Below are positions 25,155 through 34,307 of a stretch of 64,000 nt of DNA, piece after piece (the first letter of the stretch is position 1; the number at the start of each line of letters is the position of its first letter). Both the position numbers and the translations under genes were made by a program. Below the pieces are notes generated by a model that made no database searches, was not told the origin of the DNA, and saw only the letters and a list, made by a program, of their open reading frames with translations. Origin of the DNA: Oceanospirillum sp048265165 (GTDB lineage Bacteria > Pseudomonadota > Gammaproteobacteria > Pseudomonadales > Halomonadaceae); NCBI RefSeq assembly GCF_048265165.1, contig NZ_JBLXCD010000008.1:62001-126000 (forward strand), written 5' to 3'.

Positions 25155-26444
25155 ATGCTGGAAAAATTGTTTAAGCTCAGTGAGCACAATACCAACGTAA
25201 AAACGGAAGTTGTTGCAGGTATCACCACCTACCTGACGATGGCTTACATTATCTTTGTTAACCCGTCGATTCTGAAGCTGGCCGGTATGGATTACGGTGC
25301 GGTGTTTGTCGCAACCTGTCTTGCTGCAGCCATCGGCACCCTGATTATGGGGCTGTGGGCGAATTATCCGATTGCTCTGGCTCCGGGCATGGGTCTGAAC
25401 GCCTTTTTCACCTTTACTGTGGTGATGGAGATGGGCTATAGCTGGGAATCTGCTCTTGGGGCTGTATTCTTTTCTGGTTTGATCTTCACTGTTCTTAGCC
25501 TGTTTAAGATACGGGAGTGGATCATCAATAGTATCCCTCTTTCCCTGAGACTGGGTATTGCAGCGGGTATTGGTCTTTTCCTGGCTCTGATTGCACTAAA
25601 GAGTGCCGGTATTGTGGTGGATAGCCCTGCAACACTGGTGACTATGGGTAATCTGTCTGATCCAAGCGTTATTCTGGCTATTGTCGGCTTCTTTATTATT
25701 GTGTCGCTGTCTTATCGCCGGGTTTTGGGTTCCGTTATGATCGGTATTCTGGTGGTCACAGTACTTTCGATTGTCATGGGGCTTAATGAGCTGAACGGCG
25801 TTGTTTCTATGCCGCCAAGCCTTGCACCTACTTTTATGGCGATGGATCTTGCCGGTGCTCTTGAAGTCGGTATGTTGAGCATCATCTTTGCGTTCCTGTT
25901 TGTGGATCTGTTCGATACCTCAGGTACTCTGGTAGCAGTTGCTCAGCAGGGTGGTCTGCTGGACAAAGATAAGCGTCTGCCACGTTTAGGCCGTGCTCTG
26001 ATGTCTGATAGTACCGCAACGATGGCCGGTGCTGCTCTGGGTACGTCGACTACGACCAGTTATATCGAAAGTACTGCCGGTATCTCTGCCGGTGGTCGCA
26101 CAGGTTTAACAGCGGTTGTTGTGGCAGGCTTATTTTTACTGTCACTGTTTTTTGCTCCGTTAGCGGGTTCTGTTCCGGCCTATGCCACAGCAGGCGCACT
26201 GTTTTACGTAGCGGTGTTGATGACCGCCGGACTGGCAGAGGTGGACTGGAAAGATCTGACCGAAGCTGCACCTGTGTTTGTCGCGGCAATTGCGATGCCA
26301 TTGACGTTCTCGATTGCTAACGGTATCGCCTTCGGCTTTATCACTTATGCCGGTATTAAGCTGCTGTCCGGCCGTCGTGAAGATGTCTCTCTGAGTGTTC
26401 TGATCCTGGCCGCTCTGTTCGTACTGAAGTTTGTTTTCCTTTAA
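25155..26444 (+). CDS. NCS2-family purine permease (AzgA-type, hypoxanthine/guanine/adenine)
   Basis: 429 residues, about twelve to fourteen membrane segments. N-terminus MLEKLFKLSEHNTNVKTEVV and 'AGITTYLTMAYIIFVNPSIL' are typical of the AzgA group. Central signatures are 'ALAPGMGLNAFFTF' and 'FVDLFDTSGTLVAVAQQ', with 'ALGTSTTTSYIESTAGISAGGRTG'. Imports nucleobases by proton symport. I chose ATG 25155 because an earlier in-frame start (25089) adds residues within the attenuator-like leader. apt follows on the same strand, a sensible pairing for purine salvage. Confidence 0.9.
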   Translation: MLEKLFKLSEHNTNVKTEVVAGITTYLTMAYIIFVNPSILKLAGMDYGAVFVATCLAAAIGTLIMGLWANYPIALAPGMGLNAFFTFTVVMEMGYSWESALGAVFFSGLIFTVLSLFKIREWIINSIPLSLRLGIAAGIGLFLALIALKSAGIVVDSPATLVTMGNLSDPSVILAIVGFFIIVSLSYRRVLGSVMIGILVVTVLSIVMGLNELNGVVSMPPSLAPTFMAMDLAGALEVGMLSIIFAFLFVDLFDTSGTLVAVAQQGGLLDKDKRLPRLGRALMSDSTATMAGAALGTSTTTSYIESTAGISAGGRTGLTAVVVAGLFLLSLFFAPLAGSVPAYATAGALFYVAVLMTAGLAEVDWKDLTEAAPVFVAAIAMPLTFSIANGIAFGFITYAGIKLLSGRREDVSLSVLILAALFVLKFVFL

Positions 26445-26479
26445 GGTTAATCTTCATACGCTACTGCAGCAGTAATACT

Positions 26480-26505
26480 TATGCCGGCCTCAGGGTCGGC
26501 ATTTG
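26480..26505 (+). terminator. Weak hairpin after purine permease
   Basis: ATGCCG (26481-26486) pairs with CGGCAT (26497-26502), with poor T-tract after it. Confidence 0.35.
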
Positions 26506-26594
26506 CATGTCTGAGGATTTGATTTCGTTCTGTGCTGTCTGGAAAAGCAGCGCCATTGATGCCGATAGCATCTGTTATAGAAAAAGGTTCTACC

Positions 26595-27158
26595 ATGTCT
26601 GATCGTGATGAAAACACTCTGAATAACGCTGACTACCTGCGCTCTGTGATCCGCACTGTGCCTGACTGGCCGGAGGCCGGGGTTATGTTCCGGGACATCA
26701 CTCCTCTGTTTCAGAACCGCAAAGCGTTCCGTAAACTGATTGATACTTTCGTTCATCGCTATTATGACCATGATATTGATGCTGTAGCGGGTGTTGATGC
26801 CCGTGGTTTTATTCTGGGTTCCCCCATCGCTTATGAGCTGAATACCGGTTTTATACCTGTGCGTAAAAAGGGTAAATTGCCTTTTGAAACGGTTCAGGAA
26901 AGCTATGAGCTGGAATATGGCTCCGCCACCGTTGAGTTGCATACCGACTCTTTTAAACCTGGTGATAAGGTACTGCTGATCGATGATCTGATCGCCACTG
27001 GGGGCACCATGCTAGCGGCTGCGAATCTGATTAAGCGTCTGGGTGCTGATGTGGTTGAAGCTGCAGCGATTATTGATCTGCCGGATCTGGGCGGTTCTGC
27101 AAAGCTGAGAGAGCAGGGGATTGAGGTTTATTCAATCTGCGAGTTCGAAGGCAAATAA
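26595..27158 (+). CDS. apt: Adenine phosphoribosyltransferase
   Basis: 187 residues. Converts adenine and PRPP to AMP. The PRPP-binding motif VLLIDDLIATGGTM lies near 130-143; 'FRDITPLFQN' and 'GVDARGFILGSPIA' are apt-specific. ATG 26595 is preceded by AAAGG at good spacing; the in-frame start at 26532 is less likely. Lies downstream of the purine permease. Confidence 0.95.
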   Translation: MSDRDENTLNNADYLRSVIRTVPDWPEAGVMFRDITPLFQNRKAFRKLIDTFVHRYYDHDIDAVAGVDARGFILGSPIAYELNTGFIPVRKKGKLPFETVQESYELEYGSATVELHTDSFKPGDKVLLIDDLIATGGTMLAAANLIKRLGADVVEAAAIIDLPDLGGSAKLREQGIEVYSICEFEGK

Positions 27159-27207
27159 CGATTTATTTGAACCACATTCTGAGGCTTTCGCCTAAGGGTG
27201 GTATCTG

Positions 27208-27237
27208 AAAAGGCATCGGAGACGATGCCTTTTTTAT
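27208..27237 (+). terminator. Terminator after apt
   Basis: GGCATCG (27212-27218) GAGA CGATGCC (27223-27229) followed by TTTTTT. Confidence 0.88.
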
Positions 27238-27258
27238 TGCCCGAACTCGGTCTGCAGC

Positions 27259-27927
27259 CTAAGCGACCTGACTTATTTTCTGGCGGTAGAGAGCAATATC
27301 TTCAATAGTTAATACGGGCATCTGATGGCTGTGGGCAAACCGGATAACTTCCGGTAATCGTGCCATGGTGCCGTCTTCATTGGTCAGCTCGCAGAGTACA
27401 CCAAAGGGTTTCAGCCCAGCCAGCTGCGCCATATCGACACTGGCTTCCGTATGCCCTCGACGCCCCAGAACACCGTCTTTGTTAGCTTTAAGCGGGAAGA
27501 CATGACCCGGCTTTTTCAGGTCGGAAGGTTGGGCGTTATCGGCAATAGCCGCCTGAATGGTCGTCACCCGGTCCGCAGCAGAAACACCTGTGCTGACGCC
27601 GCTAGCCGCTTCAATACTGACAGTGAAGTTGGTGTGATTGGTGCTGGTATTATCCTGAACCATCATCGGTAGTTCTAACTGTTTAATACGTTCTTCCGGT
27701 AAGCAGAGACAGATAATGCCGGAACATTCGCGGATCATCAGTGCCATCTGTTCATGGGTCATCGTTTCCGCAGCGAAGATCAGATCACCTTCATTTTCGC
27801 GATGTTCATCGTCCAGTACCAGAATACCTTGTCCTTTTCGTAACGCCTCAATACCACGCTCCACGCGCTGAATAGGTGTGCCGAAAAAGGAAAGATTATG
27901 ATTTTTTGATGGGTTTTGCTGATTCAT
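27259..27927 (-). CDS. ribB: 3,4-dihydroxy-2-butanone 4-phosphate synthase
   Basis: 222 residues, the stand-alone RibB (no RibA domain). Makes the four-carbon precursor of riboflavin from ribulose 5-phosphate. 'LDDEHRENEGDLIFAAE' is the acidic active-site loop and 'GRRGHTEASVD' matches the GHTEA motif. Transcribed from behind an FMN riboswitch on the same strand. Confidence 0.95.
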   Translation of the reverse strand: MNQQNPSKNHNLSFFGTPIQRVERGIEALRKGQGILVLDDEHRENEGDLIFAAETMTHEQMALMIRECSGIICLCLPEERIKQLELPMMVQDNTSTNHTNFTVSIEAASGVSTGVSAADRVTTIQAAIADNAQPSDLKKPGHVFPLKANKDGVLGRRGHTEASVDMAQLAGLKPFGVLCELTNEDGTMARLPEVIRFAHSHQMPVLTIEDIALYRQKISQVA

Positions 27928-28072
27928 GGTAATGCTCTTTTGAGTGAATAATAACCAGAATCAGGGCGGCAAGAGGCATATCTGCTTAACGTGAGGCGTT
28001 CGTATCTTCATAGGATACGCATACCTTTTGGCAGGTATAGCAAAACAGGCAGCCATAAAAAGGCCACCTGTA

Positions 28073-28219
28073 ATTCTCTTTTATCCGGACTATAACCGTC
28101 GGCTCTGGAGTTACACCAGATCTGCTTGACCCTGCTGCTGACGGATCAGCTGCAGGCGCTCGTGGGCTTTCTGTAGAAAACAGATTTACCACCGGTGGGG
28201 AATTTCACCCCGCCCTGAG
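28073..28219 (-). promoter_or_regulatory. FMN riboswitch (RFN element) of ribB
   Basis: On the minus strand the transcript starts CTCAGGGCGGGGTGAAATTC, goes through CCCACCGGTGGTAAATC and AAGCCCACGAGCG, and ends GCCGACGGTTATAGTCCGGA, all RFN hallmarks in order. A later GCCCTGATTCTGG (about 27956-27968) can pair with the aptamer's 5' CAGGGC, the same switching arrangement as in E. coli ribB. High FMN should lower ribB expression. Confidence 0.95.
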
Positions 28220-28304
28220 AATGCCGTGTCATATTAATCAAACAGCCATGTTCACCCAAGTGAATAAATTGATCCGAAAAAGAGATTTATTCTATTTACT
28301 GAAA

Positions 28305-29192
28305 TCAGAGTCTGGTTTCCTTCGCCAGACTGATAAAGCGCTGGATATGAGGGTTATCTTCATCTTGCTGGCGCACCCCCAGAAAGATCTGTTTCTGAAT
28401 ACCCTCTTTTCCCAGCCTTATTAGTTCAATGGGCAGGTTCTCGGCGTATTCCCGCCCTAACCATGCCGGTAGCGTTGCCACACCACGATTGGCGGCCACC
28501 ATCTGCAGGATGATCTCAGTGGCTTCCAGTGTTTTATGTTTTTGCGGTCGGCAGTGGGCGGGCAGCAGAAACTGTTGAAAAATATCCAGCCGTTCGATCT
28601 CCACCGGATAGGTGAACAGGGTTTCGCTGGCAAGCTGATCTGGAGCGATCCAGGGATGGTTCGCCAATGGATTGTCCTGATGCACGATTAAGACCTGCTC
28701 GTAGGGAAAAACCGGCTCAAAGACGATCCCCTCCCGCCAGATTGGATCAGGTGTCACTAAAATATCGATATCGTGGTTAAACAGTGCTGCCATGCCGCCA
28801 AACTGAAAGCGTTGCTTAACATCCAGATCTACCGATGGATAAATGTCCATAAAGGGCGACACCACCTTCAGTAGCCACTGATAGCAGGGATGACACTCCA
28901 TACCAATATGCAGGCTACCCTGTTCATTCCTGGCAAAGCGACTCAGGTTTTCATCAATTCGCTCCAGCTGAGGCAGAATACGTTTAGCCTCTTTCAGCAG
29001 ATATTCTCCGGCCTGAGTTAGGCGTACCTTACGGCCATCTTTTAGCCATAGAGGGCTGCCAATCTGGCCTTCCAGTTTTTTGATGGTGTGACTGAGGGCT
29101 GACTGAGTCAGGTACAGGCTTTCTGAGGCAGCGGTCAGTGAGCCTTGCTTATCAATGGCGCGCAGAATATTCAGATGAGCACGTTCAATCAT
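28305..29192 (-). CDS. metR: LysR-family regulator MetR
   Basis: 295 residues. N-terminal LysR HTH (LTAASESLYLTQSALSHTIK, about 18-37), effector domain thereafter (DVKQRFQFGGMAALFNHDID). 'IERAHLNILRAIDKQGSL' and divergence from metE identify MetR, the homocysteine-responsive activator of metE. A long inverted repeat in the shared promoter is the probable binding site. Confidence 0.92.
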   Translation of the reverse strand: MIERAHLNILRAIDKQGSLTAASESLYLTQSALSHTIKKLEGQIGSPLWLKDGRKVRLTQAGEYLLKEAKRILPQLERIDENLSRFARNEQGSLHIGMECHPCYQWLLKVVSPFMDIYPSVDLDVKQRFQFGGMAALFNHDIDILVTPDPIWREGIVFEPVFPYEQVLIVHQDNPLANHPWIAPDQLASETLFTYPVEIERLDIFQQFLLPAHCRPQKHKTLEATEIILQMVAANRGVATLPAWLGREYAENLPIELIRLGKEGIQKQIFLGVRQQDEDNPHIQRFISLAKETRL

Positions 29193-29220
29193 TCTCTTTT
29201 CATCCCTCTTCGTCAGTATT

Positions 29221-29274
29221 ATCTATGAAAAAAGTTAATAGTTTTATGAGAAAGTACCATTATTTTTCATAGAT
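29221..29274. promoter_or_regulatory. Probable MetR operator in the metR-metE promoter
   Basis: ATCTATGAAAAA (29221-29232) and TTTTTCATAGAT (29263-29274) are perfect 12-bp inverted arms around a 30-nt centre. The TGAA/TTCA ends agree with the MetR half-site consensus TGAA..TTCA. Placed midway between the divergent starts. Confidence 0.6.
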
Positions 29275-29361
29275 TGCATGATTTAGGCTACAGCCATTGA
29301 TTGAATAGCGTTGAGACAAGGCGCGAAAAAAGACGCAAACTGAGATTTGAAAGGAATTAAA

Positions 29362-31716
29362 ATGGCTTTAGTACACAATCTGGGCTTCCCTCGTATCGGC
29401 GCAAAGAGGGAACTGAAATTTGCTCAGGAAGGTTTTTGGAAAGGGGCGTCCTCGGCGGATCAGCTGCTCAGCACTGCAAAATCGATTCGTACTACTAACT
29501 GGCAGCAGCAAGCCGATCTTGATCTGGTGCCTGTGGGGGATTTTTCACTTTACGATCAGGTACTGGATATGAGTTTCACCCTGGGCAACCTGCCTGCACG
29601 GGTTCAGGGGCTGGAAGGTCGTGAGTTGGATCGTTACTTCCGCGTCGCGAGGGGGCGTTCAGCAGAGGACAGCGACTGCAACAGTGTACATGCCGGAGAG
29701 ATGACCAAATGGTTCGATACCAATTACCACTATATTGTACCTGAGGTGACCGCTGATACCCGGTTCAGCCTGAACCCGGAGCGTATTCTGACTCAACTGG
29801 CTGAAGCGCAGATTCAGTTAGGGTTAGACAAAGCCAAGCCGGTGATTATTGGTCCGTTGACCTACCTTTGGCTGAGTAAAGCGAAGGATGACTCTGACCC
29901 ACTGGTACTGCTGGATCAGTTACTGCCGATATACAGTGCGCTTCTGGAGCAGCTGGCGGATGCCGGTGTCCCATGGGTTCAGATCGATGAACCGATATTG
30001 GTGACTGAACTGGATGCCCGCTGGAAGCAGGCCTTTGAACATGCCTATCACACTCTGAAAGCCAACCGGCCTGAGGTGTTGGTTGCCAGCTACTTTGGGA
30101 CACTTAAGGACAACCTGCAACTGGCCTGTAATCTGCCAGTGGCAGGCCTGCATATTGATGGCGTTCGCGGTCGGGAGGAAGTTACTAAAGTAGTGGACTG
30201 GCTGCCGGGTCATAAAGTGCTGTCTATTGGCGCAGTGGATGGCCGTAATATCTGGAAAACGGATCTTAAACGTGCTCTGGACTGGCTGGAGCCGATAGCC
30301 GCTAAGCTTGGAGATCGTCTGTGGTTGGCGCCCTCCTGCTCGCTGCTGCATGTTCCTGTGGATCTGGAAAGTGAAGTTTCCCAGGATGAAGATAAGCCAG
30401 CAACCCTGGATAGTGAACTGATTCGCTGGTTGGCCTTTGCTAAACAGAAACTGGCGGAAGTGCAGCTGTTGGGCCGAGCCATTAATGAAGGACGTGAAGC
30501 CGTTGCGGATCAATTAGCTGATAATCAGGCGGCGATTACCAGTCGTCGACTGTCTGAGCGGGTGCATAACCGTGAGGTTAAAGCCAATGTTGGCGGTATC
30601 ACCTCGGGCTTTGGCCAGCGCCAAAGTGCTTATGCCCAGCGAGCCGCCAAACAGGCTGAACGCTTAAAGCTGCCGCTGTATCCAACCACTACGATTGGCT
30701 CTTTCCCGCAGACTGCTGAGATCCGTAAAGCTCGTCTGGCCTATAAAAAGCAGGAGCTAAGTGAGGCGGACTATCAAGCACAGATGAAAGCCGAGATTGA
30801 GCGCGCGGTTCTGGAGCAGGAGAAACTGGGGCTGGATGTGCTGGTGCACGGAGAGGCCGAGCGTAACGATATGGTGGAATACTTCGGTGAGCAGCTGGAA
30901 GGTTATGCTTTCAGCCGTTTTGGCTGGGTGCAGTCTTATGGCTCCCGTTGTGTTAAACCGCCGATTCTATTTGGTGATATCAGTCGCCCGCAGCCGATGA
31001 CTGTTGCCTGGACGCAGTTTGCTCAGTCCCTGACGGACAAACCGATGAAGGGCATGCTCACAGGCCCGGTGACCATTTTGAACTGGTCCTTTGTACGGGA
31101 TGATCAGCCCCGGAAAGAGAGCTGCATGCAGTTGGCTCTGGCGATTCGCCAGGAGGTTCAGGATCTGGAGGCTGCTGGGGTGAACGTGATCCAAATTGAT
31201 GAAGCGGCCCTGCGTGAAGGCCTGCCCCTGCGTCGCAGCGAATGGCAGCATTATCTGGATTGGGCGGTGAACTGTTTCCGTATCAGCGCCAACGGTGTGT
31301 CCGATGAGACCCAGATCCATACCCATATGTGCTATTCGGAGTTTAACGACATTATTGAATCCATCGCCCGTATGGACGCGGATGTGATCACCATTGAAAC
31401 ATCGCGCTCCGATATGGAGCTGCTGGATGTGTTTGAGGCCTTTGAATACCCGAACGAGATTGGCCCCGGTGTCTATGATATTCACTCACCGAATATTCCA
31501 ACGGTTGAGCAGATGGTAAGCCTGATGAGCAAAGCGGCAGAGCGTATTCCCGCAGAGCGCCTTTGGGTAAACCCGGATTGCGGCCTTAAAACCCGCCAGT
31601 GGGCGGAGGTGATTCCCGCGCTGGAGAATATGGTCGTCGCAGCACGGATACTTCGCCAGCAGGCGGCTTCCGGTAAGCCCTCTGGACAGGTTCAGAGGGA
31701 AGCGGAACCGGCATAA
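29362..31716 (+). CDS. metE: Cobalamin-independent methionine synthase
   Basis: 784 residues. Transfers methyl from 5-methyltetrahydropteroyltriglutamate to homocysteine. Two related barrel halves; the C-terminal half has Zn ligands in 'IHTHMCYSEFND' and 'VNPDCGLKTRQW', with 'LPLYPTTTIGSFPQT' opening it. ATG 29362 has AAAGGAA 6 nt upstream; an in-frame TTG at 29347 is poorer. No cobalamin riboswitch in the short leader. Confidence 0.97.
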   Translation: MALVHNLGFPRIGAKRELKFAQEGFWKGASSADQLLSTAKSIRTTNWQQQADLDLVPVGDFSLYDQVLDMSFTLGNLPARVQGLEGRELDRYFRVARGRSAEDSDCNSVHAGEMTKWFDTNYHYIVPEVTADTRFSLNPERILTQLAEAQIQLGLDKAKPVIIGPLTYLWLSKAKDDSDPLVLLDQLLPIYSALLEQLADAGVPWVQIDEPILVTELDARWKQAFEHAYHTLKANRPEVLVASYFGTLKDNLQLACNLPVAGLHIDGVRGREEVTKVVDWLPGHKVLSIGAVDGRNIWKTDLKRALDWLEPIAAKLGDRLWLAPSCSLLHVPVDLESEVSQDEDKPATLDSELIRWLAFAKQKLAEVQLLGRAINEGREAVADQLADNQAAITSRRLSERVHNREVKANVGGITSGFGQRQSAYAQRAAKQAERLKLPLYPTTTIGSFPQTAEIRKARLAYKKQELSEADYQAQMKAEIERAVLEQEKLGLDVLVHGEAERNDMVEYFGEQLEGYAFSRFGWVQSYGSRCVKPPILFGDISRPQPMTVAWTQFAQSLTDKPMKGMLTGPVTILNWSFVRDDQPRKESCMQLALAIRQEVQDLEAAGVNVIQIDEAALREGLPLRRSEWQHYLDWAVNCFRISANGVSDETQIHTHMCYSEFNDIIESIARMDADVITIETSRSDMELLDVFEAFEYPNEIGPGVYDIHSPNIPTVEQMVSLMSKAAERIPAERLWVNPDCGLKTRQWAEVIPALENMVVAARILRQQAASGKPSGQVQREAEPA

Positions 31717-31760
31717 CGCTGAGATAACTTTCGCAATCACAAGCTGAAAATACACAAAGC

Positions 31761-31803
31761 TCCCGTTATCTGATTCTCTGAGATAGTGGGGGTTTTGTTT
31801 GTT
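31761..31803 (+). terminator. Terminator after metE
   Basis: CTCCCGTTATCT pairs imperfectly with AGATAGTGGGGG and is followed by TTTTGTTTGTTTT. Confidence 0.7.
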
Positions 31804-31846
31804 TTGACGATCGCTTAGCTGAGATCAAGTGGATGCCTGGAAAGAA

Positions 31847-32359
31847 TCAGGGCGCGTTACGCTCAATAACTTCCGGGAGCCAGATCAGGTCGGTAACACC
31901 TACATCGATGCCCCGCTGATTAAGCAGAGTGGTCAGCTGCCCTCTATGGTGTGTCTGATGATTAAAAAAATGAGTCACAGCAAGCCATAACTCATATTTA
32001 CGCGGAATAGGGTTCACAATACTGGTGTATCTGAGTTCGTCCTGAAGAGCCTCGTCGGTTAACTGATGGCTCCAGTCGGTTATTTTCTGATCTGTCACTT
32101 TGCGATCAGCCTGAAGTGCTTCAAAATCTGAGTGCAGTTCCTGATTCAGTCCTGAAACCTGAAAGGGTTCATTAAGGAAACGGCCCAGCCAGATTTTATC
32201 ACCCAGTAACAGATGGTTGAGGGTGCCATGAATGGATTTAAAGAATGCCCCTCTGTCCTCTTTTCTCTCCTGATCTGATATTTTTGCACAGGCTGTGTAG
32301 ATGCTTTCATTCATCCAATGGTTATAGGATGCAAGATCCCGGACTTGTTGGGCGTGCAT
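31847..32359 (-). CDS. DinB family protein
   Basis: 170 residues, four-helix bundle of the DinB/YfiT type. Conserved His positions are visible in 'SIHGTLNHLLLGDKIWL' (about 47-64) and 'HFFNHQTHHRGQLTTLL' (about 131-147), which together bind a metal. Possible thiol-dependent transferase or hydrolase; substrate unknown. AAAGGAG 8 nt before the ATG. Confidence 0.87.
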   Translation of the reverse strand: MHAQQVRDLASYNHWMNESIYTACAKISDQERKEDRGAFFKSIHGTLNHLLLGDKIWLGRFLNEPFQVSGLNQELHSDFEALQADRKVTDQKITDWSHQLTDEALQDELRYTSIVNPIPRKYELWLAVTHFFNHQTHHRGQLTTLLNQRGIDVGVTDLIWLPEVIERNAP

Positions 32360-32517
32360 AAAAAGACTCCTTTTTCGACGAATTAAACAAGCCGCTTTAT
32401 GAAAGGGTTGCGATGCTCTTTACCACGAGTGTATCACTGCTATGGGAAGCTAATGCCTCAACATACGGCTAATCTGATAAAATCCCTGAAATTTTTAACC
32501 AGCGGGATAGACATATT

Positions 32518-33207
32518 ATGGCGATTGATCTGCCGGATGATTGGTTGGCGGTACTGGGCAGCGAGTTTGAACAACCCTATATGCAGAATCTGAAAGCCTT
32601 TTTGGCGGAGGAAAAAGCACAGGGCAAGGTGATCTATCCCCGCTCATCGGATTGGTTTAGTGCTTTTAAGTACACGCCGCTGGATCAGGTCAAGGTGGTG
32701 ATCCTGGGGCAGGACCCTTACCATGGGCCAAATCAGGCACATGGACTTTGTTTTTCCGTACGTCCTGGGGTTAAAACACCACCGTCTCTGGTGAATATCT
32801 ATAAGGAGTTGCAAAGCGACCTGGGTATACAACCGGTCAATCACGGTTATCTGACCAGCTGGGCGAAGCAGGGCGTATTGATGATCAATGCGGTGCTGAC
32901 AGTGGAGCAGGCTAATGCCGGTTCCCATCAGAAAAAAGGCTGGGAGCAGTTCACCGATAAGGTGATTCATGTGATCAATGAACAGCTCGATGGTGTGGTG
33001 TTTCTGCTGTGGGGCAGCTATGCCCAAAAGAAAGCGGCTTTTGTGGATCAGAACAAACATCTGGTACTGAAGTCGGTGCACCCGTCACCGCTGTCGGCGC
33101 ACCGTGGCTTCTTTGGTAATCATCAGTTTAGTCAGGCCAATGCGTTTCTGGTCTCCCGTGGTAAACAGCCGATCAATTGGCAGCTGCCGGAGCAGCCGGA
33201 AGCCTGA
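32518..33207 (+). CDS. ung: Uracil-DNA glycosylase
   Basis: 229 residues. Removes uracil from DNA. The catalytic water-activating loop is GQDPYHGPNQAHGLCFSV (about 62-79) and the His loop is HPSPLSAHRGF (about 188-198). Family-1 UDG of ordinary length. Followed by a terminator shared with the convergent ygfZ gene. Confidence 0.97.
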   Translation: MAIDLPDDWLAVLGSEFEQPYMQNLKAFLAEEKAQGKVIYPRSSDWFSAFKYTPLDQVKVVILGQDPYHGPNQAHGLCFSVRPGVKTPPSLVNIYKELQSDLGIQPVNHGYLTSWAKQGVLMINAVLTVEQANAGSHQKKGWEQFTDKVIHVINEQLDGVVFLLWGSYAQKKAAFVDQNKHLVLKSVHPSPLSAHRGFFGNHQFSQANAFLVSRGKQPINWQLPEQPEA

Positions 33208-33272
33208 TCTTTTTTGGAATGAATATTCAGAAGTGATTAGAGTTGCTGTGAGCTGCAGAGAAATGCAAAAGA

Positions 33273-33304
33273 CGCGAATCTTTCGATTCGCGCCCTTTGC
33301 TTTT
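33273..33304 (+). terminator. Hairpin terminator after ung
   Basis: CGCGAATC (33273-33280) TTTC GATTCGCG (33285-33292), followed by CCTTTGCTTTT. Confidence 0.65.
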
Positions 33305-33344
33305 GAGTGTCTTACTCACGGGAGGAAAACAAGAGGAAAGAGGA

Positions 33345-34307
33345 TCAGATCTCCTGCTTTTCCAGTCCGTAAGGCAGGTCTATCAGGGTCAGTGGCTGAT
33401 CATCTGCCGTTAGCAGAGGTTCTTCCAGTGTGTTGTCTTTCAGTACCGCTAACAGTTCGGTTTTGCCTTCAGCGTTGATAGCGCTTAACAGTACTTCACC
33501 CGCTTCGGTTTTATCCCCTTCCATCAGGCAAACCACTTGATCACCAGCCTTAGCTTCGCCATCGCCTATTAATCGCTGCAGGCGCTTTTTAACACCGCCA
33601 CGGTACTGGGCGCGGGCGATAATCTCCTGACCGGTATAACAGCCTTTCTTAAAGCTGATGGCACCGGTGGCCTGATAGTTGAGCATCTGAGGGATAAACT
33701 GATCGGTGTGGCTCTGCTCCAGCAGAATCTGTACGTTTTCGATCTGGGTCAGATTCCAGGTGGTTTCACTTACCGGTGTCAGCTCGCTGTTATTGCTGCC
33801 GTTAAAGAGTGCTGTCAGAGTTTCAAAGCGGCATAGGCCGATACTGCGCTCGGTCACTCCGGGCAGATTAAAAGCATCTACGCTTTCGACCTTTGCATCA
33901 GCATGATTAAAACCAACCACGGCGATCTCATCGGATTTGTCTTCAAATGTGCAGCGATAAAGCGGCGCAAACTTGCTCAGGTTGGTTTGGGTCGTTTCCA
34001 GTGTTGAGCGTGGCAATAACAGCAGCAGACCTTCCGGGTGCCGCACCACATAAAACGTGGCGTAGGGGCGGCCTTTTGGCGAGGTCAGCAGAGAAAGGCG
34101 CAGTTCACCTTCCGGCAGATCCTCAATCTTCTGACTGGCTTGACCATGCAGCAGTTTAGCGGCCATATCGCCTTTGATCAGAAGTACCCCCATACTGGGT
34201 AGCGGGCTGAAGGTTTTGGTGGTGCCGAGCTGTTTTGCCTGTTCCTGTAAAGTGGTGTCGATCTCGGGTAGTTGCTCGTATCGGTTGATGCTCGGTGTTG
34301 ATTCCAT
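33345..34307 (-). CDS. ygfZ: tRNA-modifying/Fe-S repair protein YgfZ (GcvT-like folate-binding)
   Basis: 320 residues. Carries the YgfZ signature 'KKGCYTGQEIIARAQYRGGV' near 220-239, with the conserved Cys. YgfZ is needed for Fe-S enzymes such as MiaB under oxidative stress and binds tetrahydrofolate. Unlike many relatives, there is no sdhE/cptB gene next to it here. Confidence 0.93.
   Translation of the reverse strand: MESTPSINRYEQLPEIDTTLQEQAKQLGTTKTFSPLPSMGVLLIKGDMAAKLLHGQASQKIEDLPEGELRLSLLTSPKGRPYATFYVVRHPEGLLLLLPRSTLETTQTNLSKFAPLYRCTFEDKSDEIAVVGFNHADAKVESVDAFNLPGVTERSIGLCRFETLTALFNGSNNSELTPVSETTWNLTQIENVQILLEQSHTDQFIPQMLNYQATGAISFKKGCYTGQEIIARAQYRGGVKKRLQRLIGDGEAKAGDQVVCLMEGDKTEAGEVLLSAINAEGKTELLAVLKDNTLEEPLLTADDQPLTLIDLPYGLEKQEI

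Noticed and set aside
29193..29361. Cobalamin riboswitch before metE
   Set aside because: The leader is too short and lacks the B12-box sequence; MetR control explains the promoter.
31486..31755. Minus-strand frame at the metE end
   Set aside because: Antisense to conserved metE codons, with no ribosome site or recognisable domain.
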